A stretch of DNA of 64,000 nt from Chloroflexota bacterium (lineage in GTDB: Bacteria; Chloroflexota; Anaerolineae; Anaerolineales; Villigracilaceae): positions 62,001-126,000 of the forward strand of contig JACPVF010000007.1 of NCBI GenBank assembly GCA_016191845.1, given 5' to 3'. The stretch's first letter is position 1; each line of letters begins with the position of its first letter. Of this stretch, positions 10,335 through 19,486 are shown piece after piece. The notes beneath the pieces were generated by a model that did not search any database, was not told where the DNA came from, and saw only the letters and a program-made list of their open reading frames with translations. A program made the position numbers and the translations under genes.

Positions 10335-11468
10335 ATGAAGAAGCTGTACTCTGTACTGGCTGTCCTGCTCGTCGCCACGATGTTGCTGACAGCCTGTGGC
10401 ACCCCGGCCACTGAGGCCCCTGCCGTCACCGAGGCTCCCGCCACTGAGGCTCCCGCCACGGAAGCCGCTACCGAGGCTCCCACTGCCGCCCCCACCGAGG
10501 CCCCTGTGGTCATCAAGGTTGGCGAAGTCACCGACCTCGGCGGTATCGATGACAAGTCCTTCAATGCGACCGCTTACGCGGGCGTCGAGAAGGCTGTTAC
10601 CGACTTCGGCGTCGAAGGCAAGTACCTGGAATCGCAGCAGCAGTCCGACTACGCCAAGAACATCCAGCAGTTCCTGGATGAGAAGACCAACCTGATCGTG
10701 ACCGTTGGCTTCCTGCTCGGCGTCGACACCGCCACCGCTGCCAAGGCCAACCCCGACACCAAGTTCGCCATCGTGGACTATTCGTATCCTGACTGCTTCG
10801 GCGACACCGCCGTTGAGGGCCAGACCTGCGGTTCCGCGACCGAACTGCCCAACGTCCTCGGCCTGACCTTCCAGACCGACCAGGCTGGTTTCCTGGCTGG
10901 CTACGCCGCCGCTGCCATGACCAAGACCGGCAAGGTTGCCACCTTCGGTGGTCTCGAGATCCCGCCCGTGACCATCTTCATGACCGGCTTCAAGGCTGGC
11001 GTGGAATACTACAACGCCCAGAAGGGCACGACCGTGGAAGTGCTGCCGTTCACCTACACCGGCAACTTCGAATCCACCGATGACGGCCGCGCTTTCGCCG
11101 AGTCCTTCGTTCAGGAAGGCGCCGACATCATCATGCCCGTGGCTGGCCCCGTTGGCCTCGGCTCCGCTGCCTACTGCAAGGAGACCGGCTCCTGCATGAT
11201 CGTGGGCGTGGACAATGACTGGACCGTCTCTGCGGCCGAGTACAAGGATGTCATCCTGACCTCCGTGCTCAAGAACACCAACGTTGCCGTGTACACCGCG
11301 ATCCAGCAGGTTGTTGACGGCTCCTTCAAGGGCGGCCTCTACATCGGCACCCTCGAGAACGGTGGCGTCGGCATCGCGGCTGTTACTGGTGCTTCCGATG
11401 AACTGAAGGCCGAGCTCGAGAAGCTCACGGCTGACATCATCAGCGGCGCTGTGAAGGTCGGCGAGTAA
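10335..11468 (+). CDS. BMP-family ABC transporter substrate-binding lipoprotein
   Basis: A 377-residue binding protein, most likely for nucleosides, tethered to the membrane as a lipoprotein. The chosen ATG has AGGAGAAGA ten bases upstream and opens a signal peptide ending in LTAC. An Ala/Pro/Thr/Glu repeat linker (about 40 residues of TEAPA units) precedes the BMP fold: GGIDDKSFNATAYAGVEKA, DYAKNIQQFLDEKTNLIV, FQTDQAGFLAGYAAAAMTKTG and VGVDNDWTV. It is followed by a strong terminator and then by the cognate ATPase and two permeases. Its very regular, GC-ending codons suggest high expression. Confidence 0.93.
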   Translation: MKKLYSVLAVLLVATMLLTACGTPATEAPAVTEAPATEAPATEAATEAPTAAPTEAPVVIKVGEVTDLGGIDDKSFNATAYAGVEKAVTDFGVEGKYLESQQQSDYAKNIQQFLDEKTNLIVTVGFLLGVDTATAAKANPDTKFAIVDYSYPDCFGDTAVEGQTCGSATELPNVLGLTFQTDQAGFLAGYAAAAMTKTGKVATFGGLEIPPVTIFMTGFKAGVEYYNAQKGTTVEVLPFTYTGNFESTDDGRAFAESFVQEGADIIMPVAGPVGLGSAAYCKETGSCMIVGVDNDWTVSAAEYKDVILTSVLKNTNVAVYTAIQQVVDGSFKGGLYIGTLENGGVGIAAVTGASDELKAELEKLTADIISGAVKVGE

Positions 11469-11483
11469 GATTAGCCCTGCACT

Positions 11484-11519
11484 AAAAAAGGCCGGGGGAT
11501 TCCTCCCCCGGCCTTTTTT
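11484..11519 (+). terminator. Strong rho-independent hairpin after the binding-protein gene
   Basis: AAAAAAGGCCGGGGGA and TCCCCCGGCCTTTTTT form a 16-bp stem with a 4-base loop and a T-run. It likely allows partial read-through so that the binding protein is made in excess of the membrane components. Confidence 0.9.
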
Positions 11520-11615
11520 CATCTATTGACTGCGAGTGCCGCCGGAGCTGGCGAAGTCCTTTCGCCATCTGCGGCGGCTTGCAATCAAAATATAAATTTA
11601 GCCAGGAGAAGCATT

Positions 11616-13178
11616 ATGCCCGTATTGGAACTACGTGGTATCACCAAGACCTTCCCCGGCGTCAAGGCCAATCAGGACATTGACCTGACACTGGAGAAGG
11701 GCGAGATCCATGCCCTGCTGGGTGAAAATGGCGCCGGCAAAACCACTTTGATGAATATCCTGTATGGTCTGTACAAGCCAGACAAGGGAGAAATTCTGAT
11801 CAATGATCAGAAGGTGGATATCGAAGGCCCTAACGACGCCATTGCGCGGGGAATTGGAATGGTGCATCAGCACTTCATGTTGGTGCCCGTCATGACCGTG
11901 ACCGAGAATGTCATGCTCGGCAACGAGACCACCAAGAGCGGTGTGTTACTCGACCGCGAAAAGGTGACACAGCGCATCCGCGAGATCTCGGACCGTTATG
12001 GACTCGAGGTCGATCCCAATGCTTACATCAAGGATCTACCGGTCGGCATCCAGCAGCGTGTGGAGATCATCAAGGTTCTCTACCGCCAGGCCGACATCCT
12101 GATCCTCGACGAGCCGACTGCGGTGTTGACCCCGCAGGAGGTGGATGGCCTGTTCAAGATCATCCACTCCTTGATCGACTCGGGAAAATCCCTCATCTTC
12201 ATCACGCATAAACTTAAGGAAGTCCTCCATATCGCAAACCGCATCACCGTGCTGCGCCTCGGCCAGGTGGTCGGCAGTGCCATCCCCGGCGAAGTGGATG
12301 AGCAGAAGTTGGCCGAGATGATGGTGGGCCGCGAGGTCAACCTGGTGGTGGAGAAAAAAGTCGCCCAGCCCAAGGAAGCCGTGCTGAAGGTCAAAGACCT
12401 GCACGTGAACGACGAACGGGGCAACCCGGCCGTCAACGGCTTGAACCTCGACGTACACGCCGGCGAAGTGGTGGGCGTGGCAGGCGTTCAAGGCAACGGT
12501 CAGACCGAATTGGTCTACGCACTGACCGGTCTGCTCCCGCTCAAGAGCGGTACGATCCACCTGAACGGCAAGGACATCCACAAGGCCACCCCGCGCCAGA
12601 TCATCGAGCAGGGTGTGGCACACGTCCCCGAAGACCGCCAGAAACATGGACTGGTTTTGTCCTTCCCCCTGCTGGATAACATGGTGCTGTGTACCTATTA
12701 CAAGCCACCGTTCGCCAAGGGCGTGAACATGCAGGACAGGGTCATCGCTGAGAACGGCTCGATGTTGGTGAAGCAGTTCGATGTGCGCACGCCGAGCATC
12801 TTCGTCGCGGCCTCCACGCTCTCAGGCGGCAACCAGCAGAAGGTCATCGTGGCGCGCGAATTCTCACGCCCGATCAAATTACTGATCGCCTCTCAGCCTA
12901 CCCGTGGTCTGGACGTGGGTTCCATCGAGTATATTCATAGCCGCATCATCGAGAAACGCGACGAAGGCACCGCAGTGTTGGTGGTCTCCTCCGAGTTGGA
13001 CGAGATCATTGCGCTATCGGACCGCATTGCCGTGATGTACCGCGGAAAGATCGTGGACATCCTGCCCGCCGGCGCCACCAAGGAACACTTGGGCCTGTTG
13101 ATGGCCGGCGTCAAACCGGAAGACATCCCCGACTCGGCGAAGAAGAAATCCGCCGGCCCGGTCGAGAAAGTCTTTTAG
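11616..13178 (+). CDS. ABC transporter ATPase with two nucleotide-binding domains (nucleoside-type)
   Basis: A 520-residue ATPase energising the BMP importer. The ATG at 11616 is set by CAGGAGAAG upstream; the in-frame ATG at 11526 has no ribosome site. Domain 1 has Walker A GENGAGKTT, a degenerate signature LPVGIQQRVEI and Walker B ILILDEPTAVL. Domain 2 has a weakened Walker A (GVQGNGQTE), the signature LSGGNQQKVIVAREF and QPTRGLD in place of a normal Walker B glutamate site. This asymmetry is usual for the sugar/nucleoside (RbsA, NupO-like) class. A 12-base gap separates it from the first permease. Confidence 0.95.
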   Translation: MPVLELRGITKTFPGVKANQDIDLTLEKGEIHALLGENGAGKTTLMNILYGLYKPDKGEILINDQKVDIEGPNDAIARGIGMVHQHFMLVPVMTVTENVMLGNETTKSGVLLDREKVTQRIREISDRYGLEVDPNAYIKDLPVGIQQRVEIIKVLYRQADILILDEPTAVLTPQEVDGLFKIIHSLIDSGKSLIFITHKLKEVLHIANRITVLRLGQVVGSAIPGEVDEQKLAEMMVGREVNLVVEKKVAQPKEAVLKVKDLHVNDERGNPAVNGLNLDVHAGEVVGVAGVQGNGQTELVYALTGLLPLKSGTIHLNGKDIHKATPRQIIEQGVAHVPEDRQKHGLVLSFPLLDNMVLCTYYKPPFAKGVNMQDRVIAENGSMLVKQFDVRTPSIFVAASTLSGGNQQKVIVAREFSRPIKLLIASQPTRGLDVGSIEYIHSRIIEKRDEGTAVLVVSSELDEIIALSDRIAVMYRGKIVDILPAGATKEHLGLLMAGVKPEDIPDSAKKKSAGPVEKVF

Positions 13179-13190
13179 GAGGATTAAGCC

Positions 13191-14450
13191 TTGACCGACA
13201 AAACTGTGAAACCAACCCCGTCCGAGAAAAAGGACGACAAATTCGACCTGCGGCAGATCTTCGAGGGCAGTTACAACACCCTGCTGCCGCTGCTGGCCAT
13301 CTTCACCGGTTTGGTGATTGGCGCCATCGTAATCGCCGGTACGGACGCGACCGTCATTGCAGCCTGGAAAAATTTCTTCCAGGCACCGGGCGCAGCCTTC
13401 GCCGCCACCTGGACCTCCATCGCTACCGCCTACGGTGCGCTGTTCGGCGGCTCGCTGGGCAATCCTCGCGATATCGTCGCCGGCTTCCAGACCTACTTCA
13501 GCACCGGCGATAATGCCGCCCTGCTGAAGGCCATCTACCCCATTACCGAAAGCCTGACCACGGCCACCCCGTACATTTTTGCGGGCCTGGCGGTGGCGGT
13601 CGGCTTCCGCTGCGGCCTGTTCAACATCGGCGCGGAGGGACAGTTCTTCATGGGCGCGCTTGGCTCGGTCTTTGTGGGCTACAGCCTGCAAGGCCTGCCA
13701 GCCTTTATTCACCTGCCGCTGGCCCTCCTGGGCGGAATCGCGGCGGGCGCGCTCTGGGGCGCCATCCCGGGTTACCTGAAGGCCAAGTTCGGCGCGCATG
13801 AGGTGGTCAACACCATCATGATGAACTGGATCGGCTTCCGCCTGAGCGATTGGTTGCTCAACGGTCCGATGAAGTCGCCCGGCTTCCGCCCGGTCACCCG
13901 CAACATTGCGGAATCGGCTCAACTGCCGCACTTTTTCCCAGATCCCCTGCGCGTAAATTGGGGCTTCATCCTGGCCCTGCTGGTGGCCTGGCTGATCTAC
14001 TGGCTGCTGTTCAAGACCACCATCGGCTTCGAGATCCGCACCGTGGGTGCCAACCCGGATGCCGCCAAGTACGCCGGCGTCAACATCGTGCGCAACTTCG
14101 TGTTGGCGATGGTCATCTCCGGCGGCCTGGCAGGACTTTCCGGCGCCTCCCAGGTGCTGGGCGTGGACCATTGGGTGGGTCAGGGCTTCTCGGCTGGCTA
14201 TGGCTTCGACGCCATCGCCATCGCCTTGCTCGGCAAGAGCCATCCGTTCGGTGTGGTACTGGCTGCCCTGCTGTTCGGCGTGCTGCGCGGCGGAGCCACC
14301 CGCATGCAGTCGCTGGCGGGCATCCCGGTCGACATCATCTCCATCATCCAGGGCCTGGTGATTGTCTTTGTGGCCGCCCCGGACATCATCCGCTGGTTGT
14401 ACCGCATCCGCCCTGCTGAACACAAGCAGGCGCTCCAGTCCCGCGGTTAA
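13191..14450 (+). CDS. ABC transporter permease, nucleoside-type (first subunit)
   Basis: A 419-residue permease of the branched-chain/ribose/BMP type (BPD_transp_2). The start is TTG, fixed by TAGGAGGA seven bases upstream and by the end of the ATPase gene. About 9-10 hydrophobic helices are visible. The cytoplasmic coupling region carries EIRTVGANPDAAKYAGVNI, and the GLAGLSGASQVLGVDHWV stretch is typical of NupP/YufP-like proteins. The N-terminus (about 20 residues) is charged. It pairs with the second permease encoded 18 bases downstream. Confidence 0.93.
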   Translation: MTDKTVKPTPSEKKDDKFDLRQIFEGSYNTLLPLLAIFTGLVIGAIVIAGTDATVIAAWKNFFQAPGAAFAATWTSIATAYGALFGGSLGNPRDIVAGFQTYFSTGDNAALLKAIYPITESLTTATPYIFAGLAVAVGFRCGLFNIGAEGQFFMGALGSVFVGYSLQGLPAFIHLPLALLGGIAAGALWGAIPGYLKAKFGAHEVVNTIMMNWIGFRLSDWLLNGPMKSPGFRPVTRNIAESAQLPHFFPDPLRVNWGFILALLVAWLIYWLLFKTTIGFEIRTVGANPDAAKYAGVNIVRNFVLAMVISGGLAGLSGASQVLGVDHWVGQGFSAGYGFDAIAIALLGKSHPFGVVLAALLFGVLRGGATRMQSLAGIPVDIISIIQGLVIVFVAAPDIIRWLYRIRPAEHKQALQSRG

Positions 14451-14468
14451 TCCATACACGAGGCTCGC

Positions 14469-15725
14469 ATGATGAATACAAAGAAGAATCCTGAAATTGA
14501 CATGCGTACCCGCATTGCCTGGGGCGTCGTGTTGATCGTCGTTGGCCTGCTCGTGCTTTTTCTCTTCGCTTTCAGCACGGAAGCCGGACAGGTGACCAAG
14601 TTCGGCCTGAACGAAGCAAAAGGTGAGGCCATTACGATCCCTGACCTGCTCCTGCCGACCCAGCCTACGAATTACGTCCTTGCGCTCATCCTGATCGCCT
14701 TTGGCGCGTTTCAGCTGGCGCGCGGTGTCAAGTCGACTAGTACGCTGGTGGCGGTGCTGGCCTTCAGTTTTGTGATGGCCTTCCTCGTCTGGGCTGCGCG
14801 CGACAAGTCCTTCAGTCTGGTCGGTATGCTGAGCAGCTCGGTGGTGCGTGCCACGCCCATCGCGCTGGCCGCCCTGTGCGGCGTGATCAGCGAACGGGCC
14901 GGCGTGACCAACATCGGTATCGAAGGCACTATGCTCTTCGCTGCCCAGGTTTCGGTCATTGTCGGTACGACCACCCACAACCTGTGGATCGCCCTGCTGG
15001 CCGCCATCCTGACCGGTGCAGCAGTGGCCAGTCTGCACGCCTTCCTGGTGATCAAGTTCAAAGTGGACCAAATCATCAGCGGCACAGCGGTCAACATTTT
15101 GGGCGCAGGCGTGACCAGTTTCGTCTCCTCGCGTTTCCTCGAAAAGAACATCGACACTCTGAACAACTCGGGGACACTCCCAGCGTTTGCCATCCCTCTG
15201 CTGTCGAAGATCCCTGTGCTTGGCCCGGTCCTGTTCGACAACACCCCCATCGTGTACCTCACCATCCTTCTGGTGGCGGTCCTGCACGTCGTGTTGTTCT
15301 ACACCCCGTGGGGTCTGCGCACTCGCGCCGTGGGTGAGCACCCCAAGGCCGCCGACACCCTCGGCGTGAACGTGTACCTGATGCGCTACATCAACGTCAT
15401 GATTGGTGGCATGTTCGCGGGCTTGGGCGGCGCGTACTTCACCGTCGGTTCGGTCGGCCGCTTCGACGAGGTCATGACCGCCGGCAAGGGCTTCATCGGC
15501 CTGGCCGCCATGATCTTCGGCAAGTGGACGCCCATCGGCGCCTATACCTCCTCGTTGATCTTCGGCTTTGCCGACTCGCTCCAGGTCAAATTGCAGATCC
15601 TCAAGGTGGGCATCCCTCCCGAATTCCTGCTGATGGCCCCTTATATTGTGACCATGATCGTACTGACCGGCGTGGTCGGTAAGGCAGTCGCCCCCGCCGC
15701 CGACGGCCAACCCTACGAAAAATAA
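14469..15725 (+). CDS. ABC transporter permease, nucleoside-type (second subunit)
   Basis: A 418-residue partner permease (NupQ/YufQ-like). After a first helix (VVLIVVGLLVLFLFAF), it shows the family core: GVISERAGVTNIGIEGTML, the coupling segment LRTRAVGEHPKAADTLGVNV, GLGGAYFTVGSVGRF and GLAAMIFGKWTPIGA. ATG codons at 14469 and 14472 are both possible. It is the last gene of the importer operon, and a hairpin follows at 15751. Confidence 0.93.
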   Translation: MMNTKKNPEIDMRTRIAWGVVLIVVGLLVLFLFAFSTEAGQVTKFGLNEAKGEAITIPDLLLPTQPTNYVLALILIAFGAFQLARGVKSTSTLVAVLAFSFVMAFLVWAARDKSFSLVGMLSSSVVRATPIALAALCGVISERAGVTNIGIEGTMLFAAQVSVIVGTTTHNLWIALLAAILTGAAVASLHAFLVIKFKVDQIISGTAVNILGAGVTSFVSSRFLEKNIDTLNNSGTLPAFAIPLLSKIPVLGPVLFDNTPIVYLTILLVAVLHVVLFYTPWGLRTRAVGEHPKAADTLGVNVYLMRYINVMIGGMFAGLGGAYFTVGSVGRFDEVMTAGKGFIGLAAMIFGKWTPIGAYTSSLIFGFADSLQVKLQILKVGIPPEFLLMAPYIVTMIVLTGVVGKAVAPAADGQPYEK

Positions 15726-15750
15726 CCCGGACCCTCAATCTGGTCCCGTC

Positions 15751-15784
15751 AAAACAGGAGCCGTAAGGGCTCCTGTTTTCTTTT
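15751..15784 (+). terminator. Rho-independent terminator of the importer operon
   Basis: AAAACAGGAGCC, loop GTAAG, GGCTCCTGTTTT, then C and TTTT; 25 bases after the permease stop. Confidence 0.85.
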
Positions 15785-15862
15785 GGAACCAAACACCCGT
15801 AACAGACGTCCACTGAATTGCCCCTAAGAACTGCGGGGGATGTGATTAAAACCTACATGCGG

Positions 15863-15868
15863 TACAAT
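15863..15868 (+). promoter_or_regulatory. -10 box upstream of the first NBR1-Ig lipoprotein
   Basis: TACAAT about 28 bases before the ATG, with TGTGAT 16 bases upstream as a weak -35. GAGGAGAAG serves as the ribosome site. Confidence 0.4.
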
Positions 15869-15896
15869 CACAACGCTTATCCGAGGAGAAGAAGAC

Positions 15897-17000
15897 ATGA
15901 ATATGAAACGCCTCATCCCCGTCATCCTGGCCATTGCGCTGACCCTTAGCGCCTGTAACCTGCCCTCCAATGCGCCGGCCACCCCTGACCTGGCTTCCAC
16001 CACCATCGCGCAAACCGTTCAAGCAGCACTGACCTCATCCGCGCCCATGGCCACCAACACAGTCCCGGCCCCGGCCATCACCACGGTCGCGCCGCCCACG
16101 GTGGCTCCGCCGCCTACACGCGTCGTTCCGACCGCCACCTCCACCTGCGACATCGCCCAATTCATTACCGACGTCACCATCCCAGATGGGACGGTTCTCA
16201 CGCCCGGGCAGGCCTTTACCAAGACCTGGCGCGTCAAGAACGTTGGCACCTGCTCGTGGACTCCCTCCTACGCCGTGGTCTTCTCGAGCGGCAATTCGAT
16301 GAACGGTCCCGCCACCCAGGCCCTGACGGGTAACGTCAATCCCGGGCAAACCGTGGACATCTCCATCAACCTGACCGCTCCCTCCACCCCCGGCGATTAC
16401 ACCGGCTACTGGAAATTGCGCAACGCCGCTGGAGTATTGTTCACCCAGTTCTATGTCCAGATGAAAGTGGCCACCCCCACACCCACCTTCACCCTGCCGC
16501 CTGCCGTAGCCCAGGTGGTGCTCAACGCCGTCGGCAGTGAGAGCGGAACCGTGTACGAACCCGGTGCAGGGCAGGGCATTCCCAGCACCGTCTTAGCGGG
16601 TGACACCAGTACCAACTTCCTCGCGCGCGGCTACCTGAGCTTCGACATCTCGTCCCTCTCGGGCAAGACCATCAACAGCGCCACGCTCAACCTGAGCAGC
16701 TGCTCTGCCATGCAAAATCCGTTTGCCAGCCTGTCAGGCATCTGGGTGGGCGAATTACAATACGCCCTGCCGCTCGACCAGACCGATTATGACGTGGCCG
16801 GTACCGGCATCGTCCTGCTGAACTCCGTGCCCGGTTCGGGTATCGACGTCAAGTCCTTCGTCCAGACACGTGCCACGGAGGGGCGGGCCCGCTTCCAGAT
16901 CCGCCTGCACCCGGCCGGTCCCAGTGACCTGGATGGACAGGCAGATTACCTCACCTGCAATCCTGGCTCGGTCACTTTGACCATCCAGTACCAGCCGTAA
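15897..17000 (+). CDS. Lipoprotein with NBR1-like Ig domain and C-terminal beta-sandwich (paralogue 1)
   Basis: A 367-residue surface lipoprotein. The signal peptide ends LSAC, then a T/P/A-rich linker runs to ~80. An NBR1-type Ig-like domain at ~85-190 shows the repeated family pattern: VTIPDGTVLTPGQAFTKTW, VKNVGTCSW, NPGQTVDISINLTAP and GDYTGYWKLRN. A distinct C-terminal domain (~205-367) has GYLSFDISSLSGKTINSATL, resembling DNRLRE/CBM96-type beta-sandwiches, so it may bind carbohydrate; that is an inference. It is the first of five consecutive genes with the same N-terminal plan but different C-termini. Confidence 0.88.
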   Translation: MNMKRLIPVILAIALTLSACNLPSNAPATPDLASTTIAQTVQAALTSSAPMATNTVPAPAITTVAPPTVAPPPTRVVPTATSTCDIAQFITDVTIPDGTVLTPGQAFTKTWRVKNVGTCSWTPSYAVVFSSGNSMNGPATQALTGNVNPGQTVDISINLTAPSTPGDYTGYWKLRNAAGVLFTQFYVQMKVATPTPTFTLPPAVAQVVLNAVGSESGTVYEPGAGQGIPSTVLAGDTSTNFLARGYLSFDISSLSGKTINSATLNLSSCSAMQNPFASLSGIWVGELQYALPLDQTDYDVAGTGIVLLNSVPGSGIDVKSFVQTRATEGRARFQIRLHPAGPSDLDGQADYLTCNPGSVTLTIQYQP

Positions 17001-17019
17001 CGCCCAACACTGTCTATGC

Positions 17020-17047
17020 GAAGCGCCTGGCCTCGGCTGGGCGCTTC
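17020..17047 (+). terminator. Hairpin between NBR1-Ig paralogues 1 and 2
   Basis: GAAGCGCC and GGCGCTTC form an 8-bp stem with a 12-base loop, 20 bases past the stop. There is no clear T-run, so termination is weak or the hairpin has another role. Confidence 0.4.
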
Positions 17048-17059
17048 CCGTTTCCCGTG

Positions 17060-17065
17060 TATAAT
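17060..17065 (+). promoter_or_regulatory. -10 box upstream of NBR1-Ig paralogue 2
   Basis: A perfect TATAAT, 42 bases before the ATG at 17107, and AGAAAGGAAC acts as ribosome site. No good -35 is visible. Confidence 0.45.
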
Positions 17066-17106
17066 GTGCCTGGTCCGTTCCAAGACCACGTTAGAAAGGA
17101 ACCAGA

Positions 17107-18051
17107 ATGCTCCAAACCCCCAGATACAAACTCATCGCGATCCTCTTCAGCCTTACCCTCATCGCCTCCGCCTGCGGAACCTCCGCCTCGAACGATAACA
17201 CCATTTCCACCGCCGTCGCACTGACGGTCCAGGCGCGTGACGCCCAACAGACGCAGGTTTCCCCCGTGCTCGCTGTTTCCACCCCCACCCAGGCCATCCC
17301 CACGCCCGCCGAGATCGGCCCCACCCCCACGCTCCAGCCCAAACCCACCTTCCCACCCGCCTCGGGCAAAGACGCCGACTGTGCCAAGGCCAGCCTGGTG
17401 GAAGAAACCATCCCGGACGGCACCATTATGAAGCCCGGCCAGCAATTCACCAAAGTCTGGCGCATCCAGAACACCAGCACCTGTGTATGGGATACCAGTT
17501 ACAAGATCATCTTCTGGGATGGCGATGTGATGGGCGGCGGATATGTGTATAACTTCCCGCAGCAGGCCCTGCCCGGTGACATCGTGGATGTACCCCTGGT
17601 GTTGACCGCCCCCGCCACCGATGGCAACTACAAGAGCTACTGGAAGCTCCAGACGCCCGGCGGAACCACCTTCGGTGTCGGCTATGATTCTCCCTTCTGG
17701 ATCGACATCAACGTCAACTCCTCCACCAAGGTCGAGTACGGTGTGACCAGCGTGACCTACGAAGTGGTGCGCAACCCGGCTACGGGATGCCCGGCCAACG
17801 TGTTCTACACCATCTACGCCACCATCACGGTCAACGGCCCGGTCAATGTGACCTACAACTGGCGCAAGAGCGACGGATCCACCGAAGACAAGCATACCGT
17901 CAAGTTCACCGAAGCAGGTTCGAAGACCGTTTCGATGGTGTGGAGCATCCACTACGGCTCCACCAACAACGAACGCTGGGCGCAACTCTTCACGGTGGCG
18001 CCGGTCGAGCAGGACTTCGGCAAGGCACCCTTCTTATACGACTGCAAATAA
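17107..18051 (+). CDS. Lipoprotein with NBR1-like Ig domain (paralogue 2)
   Basis: A 314-residue lipoprotein: signal peptide ending in IASAC, a T/P-rich linker to ~90, then the NBR1-like Ig domain at ~95-200 (ETIPDGTIMKPGQQFTKVW, IQNTSTCVW, LPGDIVDVPLVLTAP, GNYKSYWKL). The last ~110 residues form a second beta-rich domain (GVTSVTYEVVRNPATGCPANVFY, TVNGPVNVTYNWRKSDGS) of the kind seen in Ig/FN-like folds, with two cysteines. Exported and anchored outside the cell; ligand unknown. It has its own -10 box and ends in a terminator at 18059, so it is probably a single-gene unit. Confidence 0.88.
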   Translation: MLQTPRYKLIAILFSLTLIASACGTSASNDNTISTAVALTVQARDAQQTQVSPVLAVSTPTQAIPTPAEIGPTPTLQPKPTFPPASGKDADCAKASLVEETIPDGTIMKPGQQFTKVWRIQNTSTCVWDTSYKIIFWDGDVMGGGYVYNFPQQALPGDIVDVPLVLTAPATDGNYKSYWKLQTPGGTTFGVGYDSPFWIDINVNSSTKVEYGVTSVTYEVVRNPATGCPANVFYTIYATITVNGPVNVTYNWRKSDGSTEDKHTVKFTEAGSKTVSMVWSIHYGSTNNERWAQLFTVAPVEQDFGKAPFLYDCK

Positions 18052-18058
18052 CCCCTGG

Positions 18059-18086
18059 GAGCCGCGCGCTGCGCGGCTCTTTTTTT
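18059..18086 (+). terminator. Rho-independent terminator after NBR1-Ig paralogue 2
   Basis: GAGCCGCGC, loop GCT, GCGCGGCTC, then seven T residues. Confidence 0.9.
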
Positions 18087-18148
18087 GGGGAACTCCCTCC
18101 GTTGTACCGGCGTCTATAAGGACTGAAACCCCTTTTTGGAGGGTTCCC

Positions 18149-19444
18149 ATGTTCAAACGATATTCGCTCAGTCTTCTTTTAGCCTTGTTGGTGATGGTGC
18201 AATTGGCATGCAATGCCGCCACCGTCCCATCCACGCCCGATACGGTCGCCACCCTGAACGGCCTCTACACTGCCGCCGCACAGACCAGCACGGCAGCCGC
18301 GCAACCGGGATTTGCTACAGCCACGCCCGGCCTGCCCCTGCCCACCGCCAGCCCGGTCGTGGCTCCACCCACTTCCACGCCCATTATCCTGCCCAGTTCT
18401 GCGCCACCCGTGGTCAATCGCTGCGACGCTGCTTCTTTCGTCAAGGATGTGACCATCTCGGATGGGACAGTCTTCTCGCGTGGGTCCAATTTCACCAAGA
18501 CCTGGCGATTGCAAAACACGGGCACGTGCTCGTGGACCTCGTCCTATGCACTGGTCTTCGTGAGCGGCGACCCGATGAACGGCCCCACTGTGGTGGCCTT
18601 GCCGGGCAACGTCAACCCCGGGCAGACCGTGGACCTCTCGGTCAATCTGACCGCCCCCGGCAAGGATGGTCACTATCGCGGTTATTGGAAACTCCGCAAT
18701 GCCTCCAACGCCCTGTTCGGCATCGGAGACAATGCAGATGTAGCCTTCTGGGTGGACATCACCGTCAAGGGCCCGGTCCATGCTGCCTATGACTTCGTAG
18801 CCCGCATGTGTGATGCCTCGTGGGAGAACAACAACACCTCCCTGCCGTGCCCCGGCTCGGAGGATGACGAACGCGGCTATGTGCTCCAGATTCAGAACCC
18901 AAAACTGGAGAACGGCAACAAGGCCGACGAGCCCAGTTTGTTGACCGTGCCCAAGAACAACAACAACGGCCTGATCTCGGGCACCTACCCTGCCATCACC
19001 GTACAGAACGGGGACCGTTTCCGCACGCTGTTGAGCTGCCGTTACAACCGCGATCGCTGCGACGTGATCTTTCGCCTCGACTTTAAGAGCGGCGGCCAGA
19101 CCTACAACCTGGGCTCGTGGCGTGAGGTCTATGAAGGCCAGTACTACACAGTGGACCTGGACCTGAGCGCGCTGGCCGGGCTGACGGGAAAATTCATTTT
19201 GACGGTATCCGCCAACGGGTCCCCGCGGGATGACGAAGCCATTTGGGTGGCGCCGCGCATCGTCCGCATGGGGCCACCTCCCGCCACCCTGACCCCGTCC
19301 ATCACCCCCAGTGTCACCGCCACCCGCACCGCCTCGCCCACGGTCACATTCACCCCCACACCGTCGGCGACACCCACCAGCACGGCCTCGCCCACAAGTA
19401 CCAGCACGCCCACCGCGACGCCCAGCGTCACTCCTGGGCCCTAG
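18149..19444 (+). CDS. Lipoprotein with NBR1-like Ig domain, beta domain and T/P/S tail (paralogue 3)
   Basis: A 431-residue lipoprotein. The signal peptide ends VQLAC; the linker is followed by the NBR1-like Ig domain at ~90-210 (VTISDGTVFSRGSNFTKTW, LQNTGTCSW, NPGQTVDLSVNLTAP, GHYRGYWKLRN). A third segment (~215-370) has four spaced cysteines (ARMCDASW, LPCPGSEDD, LSCRYNRDRC) and a jelly-roll-like pattern ending in SPRDDEAIWVAPRIV. The last ~55 residues are a pure T/P/S/A repeat, unusual as a free C-terminus and a likely glycosylation or wall-spanning region. TTTTGGAGGG precedes the ATG. Confidence 0.87.
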   Translation: MFKRYSLSLLLALLVMVQLACNAATVPSTPDTVATLNGLYTAAAQTSTAAAQPGFATATPGLPLPTASPVVAPPTSTPIILPSSAPPVVNRCDAASFVKDVTISDGTVFSRGSNFTKTWRLQNTGTCSWTSSYALVFVSGDPMNGPTVVALPGNVNPGQTVDLSVNLTAPGKDGHYRGYWKLRNASNALFGIGDNADVAFWVDITVKGPVHAAYDFVARMCDASWENNNTSLPCPGSEDDERGYVLQIQNPKLENGNKADEPSLLTVPKNNNNGLISGTYPAITVQNGDRFRTLLSCRYNRDRCDVIFRLDFKSGGQTYNLGSWREVYEGQYYTVDLDLSALAGLTGKFILTVSANGSPRDDEAIWVAPRIVRMGPPPATLTPSITPSVTATRTASPTVTFTPTPSATPTSTASPTSTSTPTATPSVTPGP

Positions 19445-19452
19445 ACGTGCGT

Positions 19453-19458
19453 TATAAT
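19453..19458 (+). promoter_or_regulatory. -10 box upstream of NBR1-Ig paralogue 4
   Basis: A perfect TATAAT 28 bases before the ATG at 19487, with ATGGAGGT as ribosome site. The -35 is not clear. Confidence 0.45.
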
Positions 19459-19486
19459 GAGATAAATCAAATGGAGGTACCCGAAC

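Noticed and set aside
11526-11616. Longer ATPase start at 11526
   Set aside because: No ribosome site, the extra 30 residues resemble nothing in the family, and the ATG at 11616 has CAGGAGAAG at correct spacing.
13014-15710. 898-codon minus-strand open frame across both permease genes
   Set aside because: Antisense of two clear ABC permeases; its composition (Gln/Asp/His/Arg-rich, no domains) is that of a shadow frame.
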